Of a stretch of DNA of 64,000 nucleotides, positions 23,423-31,635 are shown piece by piece. Source of the DNA: Ornithoclostridium faecigallinarum (GTDB lineage Bacteria; Bacillota; Clostridia; Christensenellales; UBA3700); contig DVOI01000001.1 in assembly GCA_018713665.1 (NCBI GenBank), positions 18,354 through 82,353 of the forward strand. The letters run 5' to 3'. Each line of letters begins with the position of its first letter. The stretch's first letter is position 1. Below the pieces are notes generated by a model that was not told where the DNA came from, made no database searches, and saw nothing but the letters and a program-made list of their open reading frames with translations. The translations under genes were made by a program, and so were the position numbers.

Positions 23423-24955
23423 TTACTCCTCTTCGGGAGCGGGATTGTTGGTGATGTAGGTCTCCTTGTCCGCGTCCGTCATGAACTTGGGGATCGTGCC
23501 GTCCTCGGTCTTGTCGGATTCCTCATATCCGCTTGCCATCTTGCCCTCGGAGACGTCATCAATGCCGTCCTCCATAAATGTCGCGGGGATGTCCATGCGG
23601 AAGGTGTAGCTGTAGGTGTTGTCGATGTAGTACAGCGCTCCGTCTACAATCGTCGGGACGAGCCACGAGGTGTTGATTGCGTCCGCGCTGACGCGGTGCG
23701 CCTCCGGCATCGGGGCGGCAGCGTCGTTCGCCTTGGCGAGAAGTCCCGTAGCGACATAGAGGTTGTTGGAGACGATGTAGTAGAGCGTGTCGCTCGCGAC
23801 GTCATACTCGAGCACGGTCGCGGAGCCGGACAACGCATAGTCTTCGGCGTCGATTGTGACCTGCACGCCGTCCGCGGCAATTGGCTTGTAGACGGTGAAC
23901 ACGTTGGACGAGAGCACCGCCGCGCCGTTGTCGAGCCCGATGTGTATGATGCCCGACAGCGAAGACTCGGCGAGTTTGACCTCTTTGGTCTTGTCAAACG
24001 ACGGAGCCGCGCCGGTGAACTTGATACCGTAGGTGCGCGCGCTCGAATCCACGCCGGCCGCTGCGGTCCTGGTGTAGTAGAGCGTCACGCCGTCCGCGTC
24101 GTCGCCGACCGAGAGCACGGAGATTGTGTATTGATTCTCTCTGTCTCCGACCGCGCCGTCCTTGCCCCACGTCGTCGCGTCAATCAACTTGATCGGCTCG
24201 CCGCCGTTGGTCGCGTACAGCTCGTTGCCGTAAACATTGCCCTCTTCGGAATCGGACGTCTTGGTATAGAAGACGTAGTCCTTGACGCTGCCCTCAGCGG
24301 CGTTGGGGTCGTAAGTGTCGTTGTGGTGGAAGGTGACCGCCGAGATGTTGTCGTCAATCACGGTCGCCGCCTTGTCCACCGCGGACGCGGTGTAGCCGAC
24401 CTTGTAGAGCGTGCCGCTGTTGTAGTAGATGAGCGCGTTCGGGGTGAACACGTAGTTGACGGTCGCGCCCTCAACCATCGTAATCAGCTGAGTGCCGGTG
24501 CCGTCAATCTTGGTGCGGTAGTATTCGAGGAAATCGACCTGAACGACGCCGTCACGGTCGGTCTTGGTCGTCGGAGAGACATAGTAAATCCACTCGCCGA
24601 AGAGGTAGATGCCGCCCGAAGCGTACGAGGTCATGAACATCTTGGGGACGACCACAGCGGTGTCGGTCAACGTCCCGTCCTCGCCGATTTTGCTCTTCAT
24701 GATGCTGCCCTTGACGGACGCTTTGCCGAAGTAGTTGTCGGACGGCGCGGTGATGTTGTCGGTGCTGTCGTGACCGTTGATGTAGTAGAGCCAATCTCCC
24801 TGCTTGACCGCAAGGGAGCCGTTGTTCTCGACGACGGCGTTTGCGTCGCCGCCCTCAACGGGGCCCCATTCAAAGCTTTGACCGCATGCGGCAAGAGCCG
24901 CCACCATGCAGATGAGCAGCGCCGCTATCAAAACTTTTTTGAATGCTTTCGTCAT
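23423..24955 (-). CDS. Large surface lipoprotein, DUF5050-like
   Basis: 510 residues. Signal peptide with lipobox LAAC (C near residue 24). The mature part is a string of short beta-rich repeats with YY/WxYY pairs (GDWLYYING, GEWIYYVS, NALIYYNSG, TLYYTRT, TLYYIVS, ALYYIDN), the pattern of DUF5050/WD-like beta-propeller lipoproteins of Clostridia. The tail is acidic. Ligand and role are unknown. It is monocistronic, with its own promoter and terminator, and shares style but no clear homology with the three tandem lipoproteins at 53-58 kb. Confidence 0.8.
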   Translation of the reverse strand: MTKAFKKVLIAALLICMVAALAACGQSFEWGPVEGGDANAVVENNGSLAVKQGDWLYYINGHDSTDNITAPSDNYFGKASVKGSIMKSKIGEDGTLTDTAVVVPKMFMTSYASGGIYLFGEWIYYVSPTTKTDRDGVVQVDFLEYYRTKIDGTGTQLITMVEGATVNYVFTPNALIYYNSGTLYKVGYTASAVDKAATVIDDNISAVTFHHNDTYDPNAAEGSVKDYVFYTKTSDSEEGNVYGNELYATNGGEPIKLIDATTWGKDGAVGDRENQYTISVLSVGDDADGVTLYYTRTAAAGVDSSARTYGIKFTGAAPSFDKTKEVKLAESSLSGIIHIGLDNGAAVLSSNVFTVYKPIAADGVQVTIDAEDYALSGSATVLEYDVASDTLYYIVSNNLYVATGLLAKANDAAAPMPEAHRVSADAINTSWLVPTIVDGALYYIDNTYSYTFRMDIPATFMEDGIDDVSEGKMASGYEESDKTEDGTIPKFMTDADKETYITNNPAPEEE

Positions 24956-25001
24956 ATTTTACTCCTGTATATGCGTCTGCGAATATTTCACAAGTATATA
25001 C

Positions 25002-25030
25002 ATTATAATATACCGCCCGCGAATTGGCAA
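25002..25030 (-). promoter_or_regulatory. Promoter of the 510-residue lipoprotein gene
   Basis: Minus strand: TTGCCA (25025-25030), a 17-nt spacer, TATAAT (25002-25007), then about 45 nt of leader with AGGAG before the ATG. Confidence 0.8.
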
Positions 25031-25082
25031 ACGTTTTTTGCGCAAAAATTACGCTTGCGCGGACAAATGCGGCTCAAAATAC

Positions 25083-25106
25083 AAAAAACCGCCGTCCCGT
25101 GCGGTT
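25083..25106 (-). terminator. Probable terminator of ung
   Basis: Minus strand: AACCGC, an 8-nt loop, GCGGTT, then TTTT. It lies about 155 nt beyond the ung stop; the stem is short. Confidence 0.55.
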
Positions 25107-25262
25107 CCGTTTCTGCGTCCGAGCCTCTTCTCGAAACGCCTTTTTGATTGTATCGACGTCGGCCTTCGACGGATTCCTCACCGCTCCGACCGACACGAAG
25201 AACGACGCTTTGGCGCCGCCGCAAAACCGCCGTTCGTTCGAAAAATCTTGACCTGTATGCGG

Positions 25263-25967
25263 TTATTCCCCTCGTTTTGCCGCTTCGTATTCGGCGAGCG
25301 AACGCTTTGACCAGTCAATCGGGCGCATGCCGTGCGCGGTCAAAAACTCGTTCGCCTTGGAGAAGTGGCGGCACTCCAAAAAACCTTGATAGAACGACAG
25401 CGGACTCGGGTGCACGCTCTCGAGTACGAGGTGTCGAGACTTGTCTATCATCGCGCCCTTGCGCTTGGCGTAGCCGCCCCAAAGCATGAACACGAGCGGT
25501 TTTTGCCGCGCCGCGAGCATCGCGACGACCGCGTCGGTGAACCTCTCCCAGCCCTTGCCGGCATGGCTTTGCGGTCTGCCCTCGCGCACCGTAAGCACGC
25601 TGTTGAGCAGCAGCACGCCCTGCTTCGCCCAGCCGCGCAAGTCGCCGCAGCTCGTAGGCTCTATCCCGAGGTCGTATTGCAACGCCTTGTAGATGTTGAC
25701 GAGCGACGGCGGACACGCAATCCCCTCGCCGACCGAAAAGCACAAGCCGTTGGCTTGCCCCGCGCCGTGATAGGGGTCCTGACCCAAGATGACGACCTCG
25801 GTATCGTCGTACGAAGAATACTCGAACGCCGCCAAGATTTCCTTCATCGGCGGATATACCCTGCCGTTGCGGTACTCTTCGCGCAAAAAGTCGCGCAGTT
25901 TCGCCATATATTCGCTCGACGTCTCCGCGGCGAGCTTTTGATCCCAATCGTTGCCCAAATGCGTCAT
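25263..25967 (-). CDS. ung: Uracil-DNA glycosylase
   Basis: 234 residues, family 1 UDG. Removes uracil from DNA to start base-excision repair. Motifs: GQDPYH at about 62-67 with catalytic D64, the GVLLLNSVLTVR strand with the uracil-binding Asn, MLWGGYA, and the minor-groove loop HPSPLS. Start at MTHLGNDW; the longer frame adds residues outside the family and would lie upstream of the predicted transcript start. No ribosome site exists: the -10 TACAAT ends 6 nt before the ATG, so the mRNA is predicted to be leaderless. Confidence 0.96.
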   Translation of the reverse strand: MTHLGNDWDQKLAAETSSEYMAKLRDFLREEYRNGRVYPPMKEILAAFEYSSYDDTEVVILGQDPYHGAGQANGLCFSVGEGIACPPSLVNIYKALQYDLGIEPTSCGDLRGWAKQGVLLLNSVLTVREGRPQSHAGKGWERFTDAVVAMLAARQKPLVFMLWGGYAKRKGAMIDKSRHLVLESVHPSPLSFYQGFLECRHFSKANEFLTAHGMRPIDWSKRSLAEYEAAKRGE

Positions 25968-25973
25968 AGCGAT

Positions 25974-26003
25974 ATTGTACACCCAGGGAGCGGCGTTTGT
26001 CAA
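25974..26003 (-). promoter_or_regulatory. Promoter of ung, predicted leaderless
   Basis: Minus strand: TTGACA (25998-26003), an 18-nt spacer, TACAAT (25974-25979), 6 nt, then the ATG. The expected transcription start coincides with the A of ATG. Confidence 0.85.
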
Positions 26004-26020
26004 CGCGCGCCCGCATACGA

Positions 26021-26050
26021 TTGACATCCGCCGCGCCGAAGTTGTAAACT
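26021..26050 (+). promoter_or_regulatory. Promoter of the PHP gene, predicted leaderless
   Basis: TTGACA (26021-26026), an 18-nt spacer, TAAACT (26045-26050), 6 nt, then ATG at 26057. Divergent from the ung promoter, with the two -35 boxes 17 nt apart. Confidence 0.8.
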
Positions 26051-26056
26051 GTAGGC

Positions 26057-26872
26057 ATGAAAGAGATCATCGATTGCCATACTCATTGTGACTTTTCTCA
26101 CGACAGCACGGCGCCGGCGCGCGACATGATCGAAGGCGCGCTCGCCAAGGGGCTGTCCTATTTTGCGATCACCGACCACTGCGACAAGGACTGCGAGGTC
26201 TTGCCCGGCTACGAATATATCCGCCAAATCGACCTTCCTCGCCGCTTTGAAGAGATAGAGCGCCTGCGCGACGAATACCGCGGCATGCTCGACGTCGCCG
26301 TCGGGATAGAATACGGCTGGCTTGCCGCCGCCGACCCTCTTTACATCGAGATAAACAAGCAATACGAGACGGACATCGTCATCAACTCCGTCCACCTCGT
26401 GTCGGGCGAGGACTGCTACTTCGCGCCCTTCTTCGACAAGCGCACCCGGCGCGAAGCGTACACCGAATACCTTCAAGACGTGTCCGCGAGCGTGGACGCG
26501 CCGTACGATTACGACGTCATCGGCCACATAGGCTATGTGATACGCAAGGCTCCGTATGAGGACAAAGTGATGCGCTACGCCGACTACTCCGACCTGCTCG
26601 ACGAGATCTTGCGCAAGCTGATCGCAAAGGGCAAAGCTCTCGAGCTCAACAGCCACGCCGAAGGGACGGGGCTGGACTTTTTGCCCGAACCGGACACTCT
26701 GCGCCGCTACCGTGAACTTGGCGGCGAGCTGGTGACATTCGGCTCGGACGCCCACGCTTCCGAGAATATTGCGCGCAATTTCGACCTTGTCTGCGAGGCG
26801 CTCAAAGCGGCGGGATTCAAGTATCTGTTCAAATACAAGGCGCATTCGCCGATTGCGATAAAGTTGGATTGA
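26057..26872 (+). CDS. Histidinol-phosphatase-like PHP phosphatase
   Basis: 271 residues. The PHP metal site is complete: DCHTHCDFSHDS at the N-terminus, ITDHCDKDC near 38, GIEYGWL near 83, NSVHLV near 110, VIGHIGY near 155, and GSDAHAS near 232. This is the HisK/HisJ type of histidinol-phosphate phosphatase, which releases phosphate from L-histidinol phosphate in histidine synthesis. No other his genes lie nearby, so another phosphoester substrate is possible. It is followed after 22 nt by rsmF and has no ribosome site, in keeping with a leaderless start. Confidence 0.85.
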   Translation: MKEIIDCHTHCDFSHDSTAPARDMIEGALAKGLSYFAITDHCDKDCEVLPGYEYIRQIDLPRRFEEIERLRDEYRGMLDVAVGIEYGWLAAADPLYIEINKQYETDIVINSVHLVSGEDCYFAPFFDKRTRREAYTEYLQDVSASVDAPYDYDVIGHIGYVIRKAPYEDKVMRYADYSDLLDEILRKLIAKGKALELNSHAEGTGLDFLPEPDTLRRYRELGGELVTFGSDAHASENIARNFDLVCEALKAAGFKYLFKYKAHSPIAIKLD

Positions 26873-26894
26873 CGCACACGGGCACGAAAAAACT

Positions 26895-28247
26895 ATGACG
26901 AAATACGATGCATACACCGAACGCATAAAACGCCTTCTTCCCGACGAGTGGGAGGCGTTTTTGCGCGCCTCGGCATGCGCTCCGTCGCTGAGAGTAAACA
27001 CCTTGAAAATGACGTCGGCGCGGCTCGAACCCCTGCTCGGCGTGCCGCTCGACCCCGTCGAATGGTGCGAGGACGGACGCTACTATCCCGAAGATTTTGC
27101 CGCCGGCAAGACGACGCTTCACGAAGCGGGAGCGTACTACATCCAAGAGGCGAGCGCAATGCTTCCGGCAACTCTGCTCGACGCGCGCCCGAGCGAACTC
27201 GTCCTCGACCTGTGCGCCGCTCCGGGGGGTAAGAGCGGTCAGCTCGCCGCCGCGATGAAGGGCGAGGGGCTTCTCGTCTGCAACGAGGTCGTACCCTCTC
27301 GCGCCGCGATTCTGTCGCGCAACATCGAGAGGCTGGGCGTACGCAACGCCGTCGTACTCAACGAGAGCGTGCCGCGGCTGCAGACGCGCTTTCCTTCCGC
27401 ATTCGACAAGGTCTTGGTCGACGCGCCGTGTTCGGGCGAGGGCATGTTCGCCAAAGATCCTAACGCACGCGCCGAATGGACGGCGGACTCTCCGACGATA
27501 TGCGCGGCGCGCCAAAAGGCAATCTTGGACAGCGCGGCGGCGATGCTCAAATCGGGCGGCGTGCTCTGTTACAGCACCTGCACCTTCGCCCCCGAAGAGA
27601 ACGAATTGCAAGTCGAAGACTTTTTGCGCTCTCATCCCGAGTTCGAACTTGTCAAACTTCGCACCGCGATTCCGCAGCCTCGTCTTGCCGACTTTGTGCC
27701 GAAAGCCGTCGCGTCGAAGTGCGTGCGCGTCATGCCTCACCTTGCGCGCGGCAACGGGCACTTCTGCGCGCTGATGCGCAAGACTGACGGCGATGACATC
27801 TCCCTTCCGAAGGGGAAATATTCCGTCCCCCGCGCGATGGCGCGCGTCTGGGACGACTTTGCGAAAAGCGCTCTCAAAACAACGTCGATTGCCCCCAATG
27901 CGGCGTTCGGCGACTCCCTCGTCATGCTTCCGGAATGCTGTCCCGACCTGTCCGGGCTCAAGATCTTGCGCTCGGGCTTGAGGCTGGGCGACGTCGTCAA
28001 GGGCAGACTCGACCCCTCGCACTCGCTCGCCGCCGCACTCTCGGCGGACGACGCGACAAATGTACTCAATCTGCCGCACGACAGCCGCGCAGCGCGCGAC
28101 TATCTGTTCGGCGCGACGCTCGAGAGCGACGCGCGCGGCTGGTGTTTGGTCGCGGCGAGCGGCTGTTCGCTGGGCTGGGGCAAAGGCTCGGACGGCACAA
28201 TCAAAAATCACTATCCCAAAGGCTTGCGCCCGACGCGCAGCCACTGA
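26895..28247 (+). CDS. rsmF: 16S rRNA cytosine-C5 methyltransferase, RsmF-like
   Basis: 450 residues. SAM-dependent m5C methyltransferase of the NOL1/NOP2/Sun group. Motifs: SLRVNTLK near the start, SAM loop LCAAPGGKSGQLA near 108, DAPCSGEGMF with the conserved Pro-Cys, and the catalytic STCTFAPEENE near 230. The C-terminal 150 residues form the RsmF-specific extension with a PUA-like end (GWCLVAASGCSLGWGKG). It probably modifies 16S rRNA. No Shine-Dalgarno motif precedes the ATG. It is followed by a bidirectional terminator. Confidence 0.93.
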   Translation: MTKYDAYTERIKRLLPDEWEAFLRASACAPSLRVNTLKMTSARLEPLLGVPLDPVEWCEDGRYYPEDFAAGKTTLHEAGAYYIQEASAMLPATLLDARPSELVLDLCAAPGGKSGQLAAAMKGEGLLVCNEVVPSRAAILSRNIERLGVRNAVVLNESVPRLQTRFPSAFDKVLVDAPCSGEGMFAKDPNARAEWTADSPTICAARQKAILDSAAAMLKSGGVLCYSTCTFAPEENELQVEDFLRSHPEFELVKLRTAIPQPRLADFVPKAVASKCVRVMPHLARGNGHFCALMRKTDGDDISLPKGKYSVPRAMARVWDDFAKSALKTTSIAPNAAFGDSLVMLPECCPDLSGLKILRSGLRLGDVVKGRLDPSHSLAAALSADDATNVLNLPHDSRAARDYLFGATLESDARGWCLVAASGCSLGWGKGSDGTIKNHYPKGLRPTRSH

Positions 28248-28270
28248 TTTTTGACTTGCTTTTACGCATA

Positions 28271-28308
28271 AAAAACGGCCTCGCGTTTTGCGAAGCCGTC
28301 GTTTTTTA
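28271..28308. terminator. Bidirectional terminator between rsmF and the dehydratase gene
   Basis: AAAAACGGCCTCGC, TTTT loop, GCGAAGCCGTCGTTTTTT: a stem of about 9 bp with one mismatch, with A- and T-tracts on both sides, serving the two convergent genes. It overlaps the dehydratase stop codon. Confidence 0.88.
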
Positions 28309-30507
28309 TTTGCGTTTTGCGCTCTGTTTTTTGCCGCCGCCCTTTGGCTTTCCCGTCTTTTCTTTGGACTTTTCCTCTTTACCGTCTTCGGCGGATTGTT
28401 CCGGCTCTGCCCTTTCGGAGGCCTCTTCCGTGACCGGCTCGGGCTTGCCGCCGCTCTCTTGTGCCGGCGCCTGTTTGCCGGCGTCCGTCTCTTTGCTCGC
28501 CTTCTCCTCTTCCGCCCTGACCTTTTCGGCGTACTCCTTTTGATATTGAGCGTCCTTCTTCATCATCTGCTCAAAGTAGACGGTGTCGTGATGAAAGGTC
28601 GGCACGAGCACTTTGAGCTGATCGACGACAGCCTGTTTGTCGTTGGACGCGCATATGTCGCGCATTTTCTCGATCTCGGCGATGAACTTGTCCGCGTCGA
28701 TGTGCACCTGCTTGCCGATGAAGATCTTGTTGTTGTCCGTCTTGCGCAGGCCTTCCTCTTTCATCAACAGCTCTTCGTACAGCTTTTCGCCGGGACGAAG
28801 TCCCGTGAACTTGATTTGAATGTCCTCATAGGGCGTATAGCCCATCATCTTGATCATGTTCTCGGCGAGAGTTACAATCTTGACCGGCTCGCCCATATCG
28901 AGCACGAAGATTTCGCCGCCGTGAGCGTACGCGCCGGCTTGCAGCACGAGGCTGACCGCCTCGGGAATCGTCATGAAGTATCTGATGATTTCGGGGTGAG
29001 TGACGGTGACGGGACCGCCCTTTTTTATTTGCTCTTTGAACAGCGGTATCACCGACCCGTTGGAGCCGAGCACGTTGCCGAACCTGACCGCGGCGAACTC
29101 GGTGACCGAATTGCCGTAAAGCTGGTGCATGGTCTCGATGATCTCTTCGCAGCAGCGCTTTGTCGCGCCCATGACGTTGGTGGGGTTGACCGCCTTGTCG
29201 GTGGAGATCATGATGAACTTGCCGACTTTGTATTCGTACGAAAGCCTGACGACGTTGAGCGTGCCGAACACGTTGTTTTTGACCGCCTCTTCGGGGTTGG
29301 TCTCCATCAGCGGCACGTGTTTGTGCGCGGCGGCGTGGAAGACGATTTGCGGATGATATTCCTCGAACAGGTCGCGCATCTTGCCCTCGTCCGTGACGGA
29401 CGCAATCTCGACGTTGAGGTCGACGGCGTCGCCGTAGTTGCGCTTCATCTCCTGCTGTATCTCATACGCGCAATTTTCGTATATGTCGAGGATGATTATC
29501 CGGCGCGGATTGAACTTCGCAATCTGCCGCACGAGCTCGCTTCCAATCGAACCGCCTCCGCCCGTAATCAAGCACACCTTGTCTTGGATATATCCCTTGA
29601 CGCCCTTGTCGTTGAACGAGATTTGCTCTCTGCCGAGAAGGTCTCCGATATTGATATCGCGCGCCTGCCCGACGAGGTCGACATTGTTGATCATCTCGCT
29701 CATATAGGGCAATACCTTGAGCTGGCAGCCGGTCTGCATGCACAGCGACAAGATGGATTGGCGAGTCTTCGGGTCTATGGAAGGAATCGCAAAGATAATC
29801 GTGCTGACGTCGTATTTACGCACGAGTCTGGGGATCTCTTTTGTCGTACCGACGACCTCGACGTCGCCGATGATGCGGCCGAGCTTGTCCGGATCGTCGT
29901 CGACGAGACAGACGGGATTGTAGATGCTGCTGCCGCGCGACAGCTCCTCCAAAATCGCGCTGGCGGTGAAGCCGGCGCCGATGATCATGGTGCGCTTTTT
30001 CTGACGCGGCAGCGCCCTGTCGCGCAGGCGCGCATAGACCATTTCGTATATGAGGCGCGAAACGATGATTACGCCCGTTGTCGAAAAGAAGATGTTGAAG
30101 TAGACGGGATAGGCTTTGAGGTTTTCGCCGATCTGTTCAAAGTCCTCGGCGATGGGCATCTTGCCCGAAAGCCAATGCAAAAACGCCTGGTCGAGAATCG
30201 CAAGCAGCACTGTGGCGACGAGCGTCGCTCCGACTATGCGGAGATAGTCCCTGCCACGCGCATAACGCCACACGACCTTGTTGACCCTGAACGCCCAAAG
30301 GCAGATGACGAACAAGACCGCGGCGACCGGCAGCGCCTTGAAGGCGTTGACAATGATCTCGGTGCCTATGATGTATGCCTGACCGAGAATGACCGATCCC
30401 ATATAGCATACGCATACCATGAGCGTGTCCGCGATGAGCATCGCCCATTCGCGGAGCGTGCGTATGCTGTACGCCTCTTTCTTGATCTTGATCTTGACCT
30501 TCTTCAT
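28306..30507 (-). CDS. Membrane-bound nucleotide-sugar 4,6-dehydratase (CapD/PglF/FlaA1 large type)
   Basis: 733 residues. Four N-terminal membrane helices (about 20-140), a first nucleotide-binding domain (IIGAGFTASAILEEL), then the SDR catalytic domain with LITGGGGSIGSELVRQIA and TDKAVNPTNVMGATKR. The Tyr of the usual YxxxK is replaced by Met (MGATK), as in PglF/WbpM. These enzymes convert UDP-GlcNAc to the 4-keto-6-deoxy sugar for surface glycans. Odd feature: after the catalytic domain comes a tail of about 90 residues rich in E, K, P and G ending GGGKKQSAKRK, which is not part of the family. Lies 97 nt downstream of galE. Confidence 0.92.
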   Translation of the reverse strand: MKKVKIKIKKEAYSIRTLREWAMLIADTLMVCVCYMGSVILGQAYIIGTEIIVNAFKALPVAAVLFVICLWAFRVNKVVWRYARGRDYLRIVGATLVATVLLAILDQAFLHWLSGKMPIAEDFEQIGENLKAYPVYFNIFFSTTGVIIVSRLIYEMVYARLRDRALPRQKKRTMIIGAGFTASAILEELSRGSSIYNPVCLVDDDPDKLGRIIGDVEVVGTTKEIPRLVRKYDVSTIIFAIPSIDPKTRQSILSLCMQTGCQLKVLPYMSEMINNVDLVGQARDINIGDLLGREQISFNDKGVKGYIQDKVCLITGGGGSIGSELVRQIAKFNPRRIIILDIYENCAYEIQQEMKRNYGDAVDLNVEIASVTDEGKMRDLFEEYHPQIVFHAAAHKHVPLMETNPEEAVKNNVFGTLNVVRLSYEYKVGKFIMISTDKAVNPTNVMGATKRCCEEIIETMHQLYGNSVTEFAAVRFGNVLGSNGSVIPLFKEQIKKGGPVTVTHPEIIRYFMTIPEAVSLVLQAGAYAHGGEIFVLDMGEPVKIVTLAENMIKMMGYTPYEDIQIKFTGLRPGEKLYEELLMKEEGLRKTDNNKIFIGKQVHIDADKFIAEIEKMRDICASNDKQAVVDQLKVLVPTFHHDTVYFEQMMKKDAQYQKEYAEKVRAEEEKASKETDAGKQAPAQESGGKPEPVTEEASERAEPEQSAEDGKEEKSKEKTGKPKGGGKKQSAKRK

Positions 30508-30604
30508 CTTCCTTGTCCCGCCATACCTTTGCGGCGATGTTCCTCTTCTCTATTATTTTCGTATCTGTGTCTGTTATCCGCACATTATCGCGGCTGCGAC
30601 GAGT

Positions 30605-31618
30605 TCAGTCGTCGTAGCCGTTGGGGTTGTTGACCTGCCATCTCCAGCTGTCTTCGCACATGTCTTTGAGGTCGTATCTGCACTCAAAGCCTATCTCTTT
30701 TTTCGCAAGAGAGCTGTCTGCATAGCACTCGGCGATGTCGCCGGGGCGCCTCGGAGCGATGACGTAGGGGATCGCCTTGCCGCTCGCCTTCTCGAACGCC
30801 TTGACGATCTGAAGCACGCTGTACCCCTTGCCCGTGCCGAGGTTGTAGGTCACAAGGCCGCTGCCCTCCGCAAGTTTGTTGAGCGCGAGCAAGTGTCCTC
30901 TCGCAAGGTCGAGCACATGGATGTAGTCCCTGACGCCCGTGCCGTCCTCGGTCGGATAGTCGTTGCCGAACACGTTGAGCTGTTTGAGCTTGCCGATCGC
31001 GACCTGCGTGATGTAGGGCACAAGGTTGTTGGGGATGCCGTTGGGATCCTCGCCGATGAGTCCGCTCTTGTGCGCGCCGATGGGGTTGAAGTAGCGCAGG
31101 ATCGCGATGTTCATCGTCTTGTCCGCCTTGTAGACGTCGCGCAAGATGTCCTCGATCATCAATTTGGTCGTGCCGTACGGGTTGGTCGTCGACAGCGGGA
31201 AATCCTCTTTGATGGGCACGCTCTTGGGCTGACCGTAGACGGTCGCCGACGACGAGAACACGAAATTCTTGCAGCCGTATTCTCTCATCACCGCCAAGAG
31301 CACGAGGGTGCTGACGAGGTTGTTGGTGTAATATTCGAGCGGTTTTTGCACCGACTCACCCACGGCTTTGAGTCCGGCAAAGTGAATGACCGCGTCCGGT
31401 TTTTCCGCCTTGAAGATGCCTTCCATCGCCTCTTTGTCGCAGACGTCCGCGCGATAGAACGCGAACTCTTTGCCGGTGATCTTGCGCACGCGGTCGAGCA
31501 CCGTGGGCTTGCTGTTGGCGAAGTTGTCTACGACGACGACCTCGAAGTCGTTGTCGAGCAGATCGACCGTGGTGTGCGAGCCGATGTAGCCGGCTCCGCC
31601 CGTAACCAAAACTTTCAT
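30605..31618 (-). CDS. galE: UDP-glucose 4-epimerase
   Basis: 337 residues. SDR enzyme that interconverts UDP-galactose and UDP-glucose; many forms also accept the N-acetyl sugars. Visible: NAD-binding TGGAGYIGSH at 7-16, FAGLKAVGES, the catalytic FSSSATVYGQP and NPYGTTK (YxxxK), ILRYFNPIGAHKSGLIGEDP, and the C-terminal APRRPGDIAECYAD. Start chosen at MKVLVTGG. It follows the hexosamine kinase by 17 nt, so the two form a small operon suited to the Leloir-like use of galactose and N-acetylhexosamines. Confidence 0.97.
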   Translation of the reverse strand: MKVLVTGGAGYIGSHTTVDLLDNDFEVVVVDNFANSKPTVLDRVRKITGKEFAFYRADVCDKEAMEGIFKAEKPDAVIHFAGLKAVGESVQKPLEYYTNNLVSTLVLLAVMREYGCKNFVFSSSATVYGQPKSVPIKEDFPLSTTNPYGTTKLMIEDILRDVYKADKTMNIAILRYFNPIGAHKSGLIGEDPNGIPNNLVPYITQVAIGKLKQLNVFGNDYPTEDGTGVRDYIHVLDLARGHLLALNKLAEGSGLVTYNLGTGKGYSVLQIVKAFEKASGKAIPYVIAPRRPGDIAECYADSSLAKKEIGFECRYDLKDMCEDSWRWQVNNPNGYDD

Positions 31619-31635
31619 GATGTCAATGCCTCCGT

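Larger units (their letters stand above)
24956..25262. other. 307-nt intergenic region between the lipoprotein gene and ung
   Basis: Contains the lipoprotein promoter (TTGCCA at 25025-25030, 17 nt, TATAAT at 25002-25007, minus strand) and a terminator at 25083-25106. The remaining 150 nt next to ung hold short open frames on both strands without ribosome sites; I see no gene there. Confidence 0.6.

Noticed and set aside
22865..25147. 760-codon open frame on the plus strand
   Set aside because: It runs opposite two well-supported lipoprotein genes and across their terminator and promoter. Its sequence is the low-information Arg/Val/Asp pattern of an antisense shadow.
25003..25251. Short open frames of about 75 codons on both strands before ung
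   Set aside because: No ribosome site, no recognisable motif, and they cross a terminator hairpin.
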